Below, piece by piece: positions 1 through 6,610 of a stretch of DNA of 6,610 bases. The notes below the pieces were generated by a model. It did not search any database. It saw only the letters and a program-made list of their open reading frames with translations, and was not told the origin of the DNA. This stretch comes from Treponema sp. (GTDB lineage Bacteria; Spirochaetota; Spirochaetia; Treponematales; Breznakiellaceae). Where the stretch lies: assembly GCA_009786675.1 (NCBI GenBank), contig WQRP01000037.1, positions 1 to 6,610 of the forward strand, written 5' to 3'. The position numbers were made by a program, and so were the translations under genes. Every line of letters starts with the position of its first letter. Within the stretch, counting starts at the first letter, position 1.

Positions 1-84
1 AAGGAAGACCCATACCTGCGGGAAGAGGTCTTGTTGAAAATTAAGGTTACCGATCCGGAAATTTACGAACGGTACGTACAATGA
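1..84 (+). CDS. 3' end of an unidentified upstream gene (partial)
   Basis: Frame 1 is open from the window edge to a TGA at 82-84 and gives 27 residues ending in EIYERYVQ. The piece is charged and hydrophilic, with no membrane segment or recognisable motif, so I cannot name the product. It is taken as the tail of a real gene because it shares the strand of greA, its stop lies 11 bp before the greA start, and the greA ribosome binding site overlaps the stop. That spacing is typical of an operon, so this gene is probably co-transcribed with greA. A chance open frame of 28 codons cannot be excluded. Confidence 0.6.
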   Translation, partial: KEDPYLREEVLLKIKVTDPEIYERYVQ

Positions 85-88
85 GGAG
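84..88 (+). promoter_or_regulatory. Shine-Dalgarno sequence of greA
   Basis: AGGAG lies 7 nt before the ATG at 96 and shares its first base with the TGA stop of the upstream gene. It fixes the greA start at 96 and suggests translational coupling between the two genes. An ATG at 81-83 overlapping the same stop opens only three codons and is ignored. Confidence 0.8.
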
Positions 89-95
89 CTAAACA

Positions 96-2960
96 ATGTC
101 AGATCTTGGAACGGAACCCGCGGTGGAGGCTTTGCCCCCGGCGGAGGCAGCGCCTGCCAGCGGCTTGTCCGAGGAGGCGCAGGCCCTGCTTAAAAGCGTG
201 CGGGAAATGCTTAACGAGGAAAAATGGACCCGGGCAACCCTGGGTAATTACTCGACCGGCCAGTTCAAGGACTTCGATTCCATCATGAAGGAAGCCAGGA
301 AGCTAAAGGTCGTGGACGAGCTGAAAAGGAACTGCGACGAGCATCTTGCCCATTCCAAGAACAGCATCATAGCCTTGTACCTTTCGGGCATGGTGGCGCT
401 GTCCTATCAGATAATCGACGACGGGGCGATGATCAGCCTGGTTACGATTTTTTCGGACAACCACAAGTGGGCAATCGTCAAATACCTTTGCGGCCGCATA
501 CTTGACTACGGAGAGTCCAAGTTCGCCCTTCGCACCCAGATCGAGTGCTGCAAGAACGACAACGACGAGGAGTCCATGTACGCCTTCCAGGAGCGGCTGG
601 TAAAGGCCGACTACGAGGACGCCGACACGGCCAGGTTCCTTGCCGAGCACTACGAGAAGCAGGGCAGGAACGAGACGGCCGTCGAGTACTATAGAAAGGC
701 CCTGCACCGTTACATCAGCAAGGGGGTCTTTGCCAACGTCAAGGAGATATGGGAAAAGCTTCTGGAATACTGTCCCGGGGACATCGAGTTTTTCCTTCAC
801 GTTCAGAAAAAGGTGGCCAAGAACATAAGCGACGACAAGGCGATCGACCTTCTTACGCTTGTGTACAACTCCTACAAGGATCGGAACACCGACACGGCCA
901 TAGGCATCCTAAAGATCATCCTGCAGTACGACGAAAGGAGCATATCCGCCCGCAGGGAAATCGTCGAGTGCTACAAACGGAAATACGCCGCGCACAGCCA
1001 ACTGGACGACTATGTCCGCGTCTCGAACCTTTCCCAGAATTTCCGCAACGTGCACGAGGCCATTGCGGCCTTTGAAAAGCACATCGCGTTTGACAAGGGG
1101 AACTATGTCTTCCACCGCACCTGGGGAGTGGGGAGGATCTCGGGCATCGAGGGCGACGAAATTCGGATCGACTTTGCCAAGAAACGCGACCATTCAATGT
1201 CGTTAAAGATGGCGGTGGAGGCCCTTCAGACCCTTTCCAAGGAGCACATCTGGGTGCTTCGGGCGACATGGAAGCGGGAAAAGCTTCTGGAGAAAATAAA
1301 GGACGACAAGACCTGGGCGCTAAAGACAGTGATAAAAAGCTTCGGGAATTCGTGCGACCTTAAACGGATAAAGGCGGAGCTGTGCCCCGGCGTGCTTTCG
1401 GAGAAGGAATGGACCTCGTGGAGCAGCAAGGCGCGGGAGATTCTAAGGACCGATCCGGGCTTCGGGGTCAGTCCCGACAACATCGACGTCTTTACCGTAA
1501 GGGAGCACCCGATAAGCGTCTCGGAAAAGCTGTACAACGAGTTCAAGGCGGAGCGCAATTTCTACCACCGCGTCGCGCTTATACGCAGTTTTGCCGGCCT
1601 GAACTATTCCGAGGACGACCTGGAATACTTCGCCGAGATGTTCGCGTACTTTGGCTCCTTCCTGAAAACGTCGAACCAGTCCGGCGAACAGGCGGTGGCG
1701 TCCTGCCTTCTGATAAAGGAACTTATGGGTAAGTATCCGGCGCAGATCAAGGAGATAACCGACAACCATTCCCAGCTCGCGGCGTTCCTGCAGACCAACT
1801 TTGCCGAGATGTTCAAGGGAATTACCGATCTCTCCGGCTTTTACTACAGCCTGAAGGACAGCACCCTTAGAAAAGAGCTTATCCGCCAGATACGGAACAT
1901 TTACGGTTGGGCGGATATTTACGTCCAGTTGTTCCCGAGGATCATTGACGCCACGATTGTCGACGAGCTTGAGAAGGACAGCGACGAAAAGCTTACGGCG
2001 ATGACGGCGGACTGTTTCGAGCGTTACCGGGAAAGGCGCGAGGCCGTGGTATGGCTGTACAAGATGTACGCCGAGGCCAAGGCCAAGGCGGACGTCGCGG
2101 ACGATGGGCTTAGCGAGGCGGAGCAAAAGGCGAAGGCGAAGGCCGAAAACAGGGTCAAGTGGTACGAGGCGGCGAACGTCGGCAGGGAGCGGCAGGTTAT
2201 CGTTCTGATCCATCTTCTTGACATAACGTACCGCGACATCGAAAACCAGCGGGAAACGGTCGAGGCGCGCAAGATCAACAAGCACGTTTACAACATCCTT
2301 TTTAAGGACGGCGTTCTTGCGAACTTTGTCGACGCGTCCGAACGGGACACGGTAACCCGCATGTACTCCTTTATCAGCGATCTTAAGAACCTTGACCCGC
2401 AGGATAAAATGGGTCTGCGAAGCAGGATCCAGGACAGGTTCCCGGACTTTAAGTTCGCCGAAAGCGTAGAGAAACGGGTTTCCCAGGGGCTTACCGTTAC
2501 GAAGACCAGGTACGAGGAAAAGCAGAGGCAGCTTATCCATATCATGGACGTCGAGGTTCCGGCCAACTCCAGGGAAATCGAGGCCGCCAGGCTTCACGGC
2601 GATCTTAAGGAAAACGCCGAGTACATTGCGGCGAAGGAAAAACAGGCGCAGCTTAATACGCTGGCGGAGAAACTAAAGGAGGAAATCGACCGCGCCCAGA
2701 TATTCGACCCTGTAATGATCGACACCTCCAGGGTTTCCTTTGGGACGCTCGTGATCCTGAAAAACGAAAGCGCCGGCAAGGTGGAAGAGTTCACCATACT
2801 TGGCCCTTGGGAATCCGACCCGGAGAACCACGTCATTTCCTACCAGACGCCCTTTGGAAAGGCGATGATAAACAAGGTTGCGGGGGATCGTTTTCAGTTT
2901 AACAGCGACAACGAAAACATCTCGTATTTTGTGGAACGTATAGAGGCGGCGACTTTCTAG
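96..2960 (+). CDS. greA: Transcription elongation factor GreA with a very long N-terminal extension
   Basis: The product (954 residues) should act on RNA polymerase in the cytoplasm, stimulating cleavage of the 3' RNA end in backtracked complexes. Residues about 799-954 (156 residues) match a whole GreA, normally about 158 residues. The coiled-coil tip HGDLKENAEY is at 834-843 and keeps both acidic catalytic residues, Asp836 and Glu839, equivalent to Asp41 and Glu44 of E. coli GreA. The FKBP-like C-terminal half follows (VSFGTLV, then TPFGKA near 918). The extension of about 800 residues is largely helical. A TPR-like hairpin lies at about 174-207 (FLAEHYEKQGRNETAVEYYR). An SH3/Tudor-like segment lies at about 335-380. 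An Ala/Lys/Glu-rich stretch at 659-686 is probably a linker or helix. The start at 96 is set by AGGAG 7 nt upstream. The gene is probably in an operon with the gene before it and ends at the convergent hairpin. Long GreA forms are known in spirochaetes. The function of the extension is unknown to me. Confidence 0.93.
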   Translation: MSDLGTEPAVEALPPAEAAPASGLSEEAQALLKSVREMLNEEKWTRATLGNYSTGQFKDFDSIMKEARKLKVVDELKRNCDEHLAHSKNSIIALYLSGMVALSYQIIDDGAMISLVTIFSDNHKWAIVKYLCGRILDYGESKFALRTQIECCKNDNDEESMYAFQERLVKADYEDADTARFLAEHYEKQGRNETAVEYYRKALHRYISKGVFANVKEIWEKLLEYCPGDIEFFLHVQKKVAKNISDDKAIDLLTLVYNSYKDRNTDTAIGILKIILQYDERSISARREIVECYKRKYAAHSQLDDYVRVSNLSQNFRNVHEAIAAFEKHIAFDKGNYVFHRTWGVGRISGIEGDEIRIDFAKKRDHSMSLKMAVEALQTLSKEHIWVLRATWKREKLLEKIKDDKTWALKTVIKSFGNSCDLKRIKAELCPGVLSEKEWTSWSSKAREILRTDPGFGVSPDNIDVFTVREHPISVSEKLYNEFKAERNFYHRVALIRSFAGLNYSEDDLEYFAEMFAYFGSFLKTSNQSGEQAVASCLLIKELMGKYPAQIKEITDNHSQLAAFLQTNFAEMFKGITDLSGFYYSLKDSTLRKELIRQIRNIYGWADIYVQLFPRIIDATIVDELEKDSDEKLTAMTADCFERYRERREAVVWLYKMYAEAKAKADVADDGLSEAEQKAKAKAENRVKWYEAANVGRERQVIVLIHLLDITYRDIENQRETVEARKINKHVYNILFKDGVLANFVDASERDTVTRMYSFISDLKNLDPQDKMGLRSRIQDRFPDFKFAESVEKRVSQGLTVTKTRYEEKQRQLIHIMDVEVPANSREIEAARLHGDLKENAEYIAAKEKQAQLNTLAEKLKEEIDRAQIFDPVMIDTSRVSFGTLVILKNESAGKVEEFTILGPWESDPENHVISYQTPFGKAMINKVAGDRFQFNSDNENISYFVERIEAATF

Positions 2961-2967
2961 GAAGCAT

Positions 2968-3000
2968 GGTCTCCCTGAAAACCATTTTGGGGAGACCTTT
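2968..3000. terminator. Hairpin between convergent genes, probable shared terminator
   Basis: GGTCTCCC (2968-2975) pairs perfectly with GGGAGACC (2990-2997). Inside, AAAA (2978-2981) can pair with TTTT (2985-2988), closing a CCA loop with one T-G wobble and a bulged G. On the plus strand the stem is followed by only TTT, and on the minus strand by no T run, so it is a weak intrinsic terminator in form. It begins 8 nt after the greA stop, and on the other strand it starts directly after the TAA of the cyclase gene. That position suggests it ends or protects both transcripts. Confidence 0.65.
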
Positions 3001-3919
3001 AGGCGTGGGCAACCCTGTTTCTGCCCGCCGACTTTGCGTTGTAAAGGGCTTTGTCGGCCATGGAAATGAAGGAGTCTGTCCAGGTGCTTTGCGACGGCTT
3101 TTGCGTGCTTACGCCAATGCTCACGGTTATTTTCGAGCTTCTACCGTTATTGTGGGCAATTTCCATGTTTTCAACGTTTTTGCGTATGTCTTCGGCGATT
3201 TCCAGCGCGCCGTCCAATGACGTGCCCGGAAGCAGCCCGATGAATTCCTCGCCGCCCCAGCGGGCGGCAAAATCCACCGAGCGTTTGAGCTGTTTCGAAA
3301 AAATGTTCGCGACCATCTGCAAGGCAAGATCGCCCTGCTGGTGTCCGTAAGTGTCGTTATAGACCTTGAAATGGTCAACGTCCATGACCAAAATACTGAG
3401 AGGTCTGGGTTCACCTTCCCTTATTGCCCGTTTCCATTCCGCGGTTATCCGTTCGTCGAAGCTGCGCCTGTTTGGTATGCCGGTCAACTGATCGACCAGG
3501 CTTAGGCGCTCTATTGTGCGAAGCTGGTTGACAATCTGGATCTGGTTTCTTACCCTTAGCTTCACGATCGTGGGGCTAAAGGGTTTGCTTATGTAGTCGG
3601 CGGCGTTTAAGGACAGACCCTTTGCCTCGTCTTCGATGCTGCTAAGTCCCGTTATAAAGATGACGGGGATCTTGTCCGTGGCCTCCATGCTTTTAAGCTC
3701 GATAAGCACTTGGTACCCGTCCACGTCCGGCATGATAATATCCAGAAGAATAAGATCGGGCAGGTATTCCCTCGCTTTTTCGATGGCGTTCTTGCCGTTT
3801 TTTGCCGTGTAAATCGTGTAGTCCATGCCAAGAATATGGGCCAGAACTTGCAGGTTCCCGACTTCGTCATCAACGACAAGAATGCTGTTTTTTCGTTCGG
3901 TGTCCATTTCTACATCCAT
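2999..3919 (-). CDS. Response regulator with GGDEF domain (REC-GGDEF diguanylate cyclase), Rrp1-like
   Basis: This cytoplasmic protein (306 residues) is predicted to make c-di-GMP from two GTP when phosphorylated. The REC domain (about 11-130) has the acidic pocket Asp17/Asp18, phosphoacceptor Asp60 (LLDIIMPD), Thr90 and Lys112 (SKPF). The GGDEF domain (about 137-306) has DxLTGxxNRR near 143, Asp180 and Asn188 in [11 protein letters not shown], Asp197, and the active-site GGEEF at 222-226. An RxxD inhibitory site (Arg213-Asp216) sits at the canonical spacing before it, so feedback inhibition by c-di-GMP is expected. No DNA-binding or EAL domain is present. The gene overlaps the end of the hybrid kinase gene, which is its likely phosphodonor. 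The first ATG (3919) has its purine run AAGAAGG directly abutting it, too close to work well. A second ATG at 3907, four codons later, is a plausible true start. Size, domain order and the neighbouring kinase resemble Borrelia Rrp1. Confidence 0.93.
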   Translation of the reverse strand: MDVEMDTERKNSILVVDDEVGNLQVLAHILGMDYTIYTAKNGKNAIEKAREYLPDLILLDIIMPDVDGYQVLIELKSMEATDKIPVIFITGLSSIEDEAKGLSLNAADYISKPFSPTIVKLRVRNQIQIVNQLRTIERLSLVDQLTGIPNRRSFDERITAEWKRAIREGEPRPLSILVMDVDHFKVYNDTYGHQQGDLALQMVANIFSKQLKRSVDFAARWGGEEFIGLLPGTSLDGALEIAEDIRKNVENMEIAHNNGRSSKITVSIGVSTQKPSQSTWTDSFISMADKALYNAKSAGRNRVAHA

Positions 3920-6610
3920 CCTTCTTTTAGTTCGGTGAGTGTCGATAGTGCCGATTCAAAGTCAAATTCTTCCATTTGCCGGACAAGTTTTTCGCTCTCT
4001 GGTATAGTACGAATACGGCTGATAAATTTCAGGCATTCAGGGTTGCCGCTTTTCAGAAGGGGCTCCATCTGTCTTGCCAGTTCCATGGCCTCTTCCGTGC
4101 TAAGGGCAACGGACGATGCGAGATCGTCGGTCTCGACCACCATTAGTGAAAACTCCTCCAGCACGACTTTTAGTTCGGCTTCTAAAAAGCGAAGCTGTTT
4201 TTCCGTTACCGGTTCCTTTCCTTCCTTGAGTGTTTCCTCGACCTCCCTTGCTATTCTTTGCAAATTTTGTTTGCCAAGCTGCGCGGCATTGCTCCGTAGC
4301 GTGTGCACCAAGCGATGCGCCAGTTTTATGTCGTCCGTCTCGATGGCCTCGACAATTTCGATGAACTTTGTCCTGTATTGTTTAAGGAAGTGGGTTCGCA
4401 GTATTTTTTGCAGTTGCGTGTCCGCCTCGGTCTGCAGGCTTTTCGACACTGTTTTCTGCCCAACAGGGGCAAGGTATCTAAGAAGGCATTGCCACAGTTC
4501 CTGCGATGTAAAGGGCTTGCCCACGCAGTCGTGCATGCCTATCGCCTGGTACAGTTCCCTGTCGCTTGTCATGATGTTCGCCGTCATCGCTATTATGGGC
4601 GTTTCCAGGCCTAGGGCGGAAATTTTCGACGCCGCCTCAAGCCCGTCCATTACCGGCATGTGTATGTCCATGAAAATAAGGTCGAAAGGTTTCATGCCTT
4701 TTTCGAAAATAAGGTCGGATGGCTTTTTGCCTTTTTCCATGCGCTCGCAGACTATGTCAACGGCTTCCTGTCCGTTGGAAGCTATCACCGTTCGCAGTCC
4801 AACCCTTGTCAGATGATCGTGTATGACCTGCTGGTTCATCGTGTTGTCCTCGCAGATCAGCACCTCTCCGTCGAAAATGGGTTTTTCAAGATCGGCCAGC
4901 ATGGCATTGTCGATGTACGCGTCGGCCGGAATGTTTTCCAAGCCGAAAGTAAGGTTAAAGCGGAATTCGCTGCCGACTTTTGGCGTGCTGTCCACGATAA
5001 GTTTCCCGCCCATAAGCTCGATCATGTTTTTGGCGATGGTAAGCCCAAGCCCCGTGCCCCCGTACTTGCGCGTCGTGCCGGAATCCGCCTGCGTAAACGG
5101 TTTGTATATCATCGCTATCTGTTCCGGCGTCATGCCTATGCCGCTGTCCCTTACCTCGAAGTGCATCTCGACGGCTTTTTCCTTCATCTCTATGATGGAG
5201 ACGGCAACCTTGATCGTGCCCTCGTTTGTAAACTTTACCGCGTTGGAAAGGAAATTAAGAAGAACCTGCCGCAGCCTTGTCGGATCCCCCACAAGCAGCT
5301 TGCCGAAGGACGGTTCCGCGTAAAAGTGCACGGTTATGCCCTTTTCTATGGCCTTGGGTAAAATCGCCGTCTGGCATCGGGTCAGTATACCGTGCAGATC
5401 AAAGGGAATGTGTTCGATTTCCATTTTGCCGGATTCTATTTTCGATATGTCCAAAATATCGCTGATAATTTGCAGAAGGTCTTTCGCGCTGTCCTGGATG
5501 TGGGTTAGGTAGTTTCTGGTGCTGGTGGGAATATAATCGTCCAGGGCAAGCTCGGAGAATCCCACGATGCTGTTCATTGGCGTTCTTATTTCGTGGCTCA
5601 TGTTTGCAAGGAACGCCGACTTTGCCCTGTTTGCGCTTTCCGCTGCCTCGTGCGCCAGCCGCATCTCGTCCAGGGTTGTCTTTAGTTCCTTTAGGCTTCT
5701 GGTGTACGCCATCAGAATGTATTCGTCCATGTGCGTCACTCGCACCAGCGTCACCTCGCAGGGAAAGGCTTCCCCGTCCGGCGTCTGGTGCTGCCATTCG
5801 AAGCGGAGATAGCCTGTCTCGAACGCCGCCATGAGTTTTTCCCTTGTCGCTTCCCTGGATTCCCTTCCGTCCGGCTGGCGCTTCGGGGAAAATCTGAAAA
5901 AATCGCCGACAAATTCCTCTTTGCTGGACAGCCTGAACAGCCGAATCGTTTCCTCGTTGCAGGACACTATGTTTAGGTTCTTGTCCCACAGGATGCAGCA
6001 GAGGGGCATCGCGTCAAGCATAAGCTTCGTGCGTCTGTCGATCTCCTTTTCCTTTTCCATCGTCGCAAGAAGGATGTCCTTGTTCAGGTTTTCCGCCCTT
6101 GATTTCTGCCTTGCCTTGTCAACGTGTATCAGGATGCCGATCAGCGCCCCGGCCAAAATCACGCCCAGGCCGCTAAGCATCGTGACCATGTGCCGCAGCG
6201 TTCGGTAATATTCGATCCTGGGCGTCACGATGTACAGGATCCACCCATTGTCGAGCAGTTCGGAAAAGAAAACCGATACCTGCCCCCTGTAGTTTCTGGC
6301 CGTGCGCTCGAAAAGATTGTTTCCCGCCAGCACCTCTTCCGCAAGCTGCGCGAGATCCTCGCCCATTTGGTGCGCGCTGCGGCCCACTACTTCCGGGTTT
6401 GGGTGGAAATATACGACCATGTTTTCGTCGAAAAATATCCCGTAGCTACCGGGGGTTAGCCTCATGCCGGCGATATAGTTGATAATGCGGTAAAGCGGCA
6501 GGTCTATGGCTATAATCCCCATCGGCTGTCCCTCGTCGTCAAAAAAACGGTGCACGAAGGTTACGACGTTCTCGTTTTTTCGAAGATCGCGGTACACCGG
6601 CGTGACGGCC
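3910..6610 (-). CDS. Hybrid sensor histidine kinase, Cache-TM-PAS-HisKA-HATPase-REC-HPt, 5' end outside the window
   Basis: The frame stays open through the window edge, so the N-terminus is missing. The GTG at 6597 is an internal valine codon and is used here only as residue 1. Domains: the membrane-proximal part of a periplasmic Cache sensor (about 1-130); a transmembrane helix (about 138-159); PAS (about 192-300); a coiled-coil linker; HisKA with His335 in MSHEIRTP; HATPase_c (about 437-553) with N-box Asn452, DSGIGM (484-489) and GGTGLGL (513-519); REC (about 577-709) with Glu583/Asp584, Asp644 in [10 protein letters not shown], Thr672 and Lys694; HPt (about 728-820) with His765 in [12 protein letters not shown]; and a helical tail (826-895). 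All phosphotransfer residues are present, so this should be a working inner-membrane phosphorelay kinase. The REC domain carries a tandem 11-residue duplication (621-642). Its likely final target is the REC-GGDEF protein encoded just downstream. The arrangement resembles Borrelia Hk1. The ligand cannot be read from the sequence. Confidence 0.93.
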   Translation of the reverse strand, partial: AVTPVYRDLRKNENVVTFVHRFFDDEGQPMGIIAIDLPLYRIINYIAGMRLTPGSYGIFFDENMVVYFHPNPEVVGRSAHQMGEDLAQLAEEVLAGNNLFERTARNYRGQVSVFFSELLDNGWILYIVTPRIEYYRTLRHMVTMLSGLGVILAGALIGILIHVDKARQKSRAENLNKDILLATMEKEKEIDRRTKLMLDAMPLCCILWDKNLNIVSCNEETIRLFRLSSKEEFVGDFFRFSPKRQPDGRESREATREKLMAAFETGYLRFEWQHQTPDGEAFPCEVTLVRVTHMDEYILMAYTRSLKELKTTLDEMRLAHEAAESANRAKSAFLANMSHEIRTPMNSIVGFSELALDDYIPTSTRNYLTHIQDSAKDLLQIISDILDISKIESGKMEIEHIPFDLHGILTRCQTAILPKAIEKGITVHFYAEPSFGKLLVGDPTRLRQVLLNFLSNAVKFTNEGTIKVAVSIIEMKEKAVEMHFEVRDSGIGMTPEQIAMIYKPFTQADSGTTRKYGGTGLGLTIAKNMIELMGGKLIVDSTPKVGSEFRFNLTFGLENIPADAYIDNAMLADLEKPIFDGEVLICEDNTMNQQVIHDHLTRVGLRTVIASNGQEAVDIVCERMEKGKKPSDLIFEKGMKPFDLIFMDIHMPVMDGLEAASKISALGLETPIIAMTANIMTSDRELYQAIGMHDCVGKPFTSQELWQCLLRYLAPVGQKTVSKSLQTEADTQLQKILRTHFLKQYRTKFIEIVEAIETDDIKLAHRLVHTLRSNAAQLGKQNLQRIAREVEETLKEGKEPVTEKQLRFLEAELKVVLEEFSLMVVETDDLASSVALSTEEAMELARQMEPLLKSGNPECLKFISRIRTIPESEKLVRQMEEFDFESALSTLTELKEGWM
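3920..3926 (-). promoter_or_regulatory. Ribosome binding site of the cyclase gene, within the kinase coding region
   Basis: Read on the minus strand, AAGAAGG lies inside the last kinase codons. It touches the ATG at 3919 with no spacer and is 12 nt before the ATG at 3907. Neither distance is ideal, but the second is workable, so it favours the start at 3907. Its position implies that translation of the cyclase is coupled to termination on the kinase stop at 3910-3912. Confidence 0.5.
4672..4737 (-). repeat. Tandem 33-bp duplication inside the kinase REC domain
   Basis: Two adjacent 33-bp units, 4705-4737 and 4672-4704, match at 28 of 33 positions. In the protein they read [11 protein letters not shown] (621-631) and [11 protein letters not shown] (632-642), 9 of 11 residues identical. 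The second copy runs straight into the phosphoacceptor strand (MDIHMP, Asp644), so it occupies the normal beta-3 position and the first copy is the extra one. The unit is an exact multiple of three and the frame is kept. The divergence between copies argues against an assembly artefact. Confidence 0.9.

Noticed and set aside
303..800. Open reading frame of 165 codons antisense to the start of greA
   Set aside because: It has the same in-register antisense relation to greA codons and its product has no domain. It is a codon-usage shadow.
1443..2597. Open reading frame of 384 codons antisense to greA
   Set aside because: Its codons are in exact register with the greA codons, so its stops could arise only where greA uses TTA, CTA or TCA. 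greA mostly uses CTT for leucine and AGC, TCC or TCG for serine, which leaves the antisense frame open by chance. It ends exactly at a CTA leucine codon of greA (1443-1445). The product has no recognisable domain.
3710..4816. Plus-strand open reading frame of 368 codons across the kinase/cyclase junction
   Set aside because: It lies wholly antisense to two well-supported genes. Its product is rich in Ser and Cys with no domain, and its open length comes from the composition of the real genes.
4660..5361. Plus-strand open reading frame of 233 codons antisense to the kinase
   Set aside because: It is in exact register with the kinase codons, which encode clear HATPase and REC motifs on the other strand. 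Its product is not recognisable.
6541..6547. Run of seven A in the kinase gene as a possible phase-variation or slippage site
   Set aside because: It encodes ordinary Phe-Phe codons in the Cache domain. A similar seven-base run occurs in the cyclase gene at 3298-3304. Both frames are intact and the runs are too short to suggest phase variation.
6595..6597. GTG as the start codon of the kinase
   Set aside because: The frame continues without a stop to the window edge, and the sequence just after it is already inside a Cache sensor domain. A transmembrane sensor also needs a first membrane segment, which must lie outside the window.

Overview
The window looks like spirochaete chromosomal DNA, most likely from a Treponema-like organism. 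The base composition is around or a little above 50% GC by eye. The main reason for this assignment is the first large gene. It encodes a GreA transcript-cleavage factor joined to an N-terminal extension of about 800 residues, an architecture I know from Treponema and Borrelia and, in another form, from chlamydiae. The second locus supports the same reading: a hybrid histidine kinase directly followed by a REC-GGDEF diguanylate cyclase resembles the Hk1/Rrp1 pair of Borrelia. The genus is inferred.

Layout. Bases 1-84 are the last 27 codons and stop of an unidentified plus-strand gene. A Shine-Dalgarno sequence overlapping its stop leads into the 954-codon greA (96-2960), so the two are probably co-transcribed. 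A 38-bp convergent gap follows, filled mostly by a perfect 8-bp stem hairpin that probably acts as a shared terminator. The rest of the window is on the minus strand. A large hybrid sensor kinase (6610 down to 3910) is cut off at its N-terminus by the window edge. A 306-residue response regulator/diguanylate cyclase (3919 down to 2999) follows and overlaps the kinase stop by up to 10 bp. No intergenic stretch exceeds 40 bp, and I saw no RNA genes, CRISPR array, insertion sequence or attachment site.

How the genes work together. The minus-strand pair reads as a complete phosphorelay. A periplasmic Cache sensor and a cytoplasmic PAS domain feed HisKA (His335 in window numbering), then the internal REC (Asp644), the HPt domain (His765), and finally Asp60 of the cyclase. 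The likely output is c-di-GMP, with product inhibition through an intact I-site. The greA product should rescue backtracked RNA polymerase. Its extension holds TPR-like helices and a short SH3/Tudor-like segment resembling known RNA-polymerase-binding modules.

The least expected features are that SH3/Tudor-like segment in the GreA extension and a 33-bp in-frame tandem duplication in the kinase REC domain, just before the phosphoacceptor strand. Several long antisense reading frames are explained by codon choice and were rejected.
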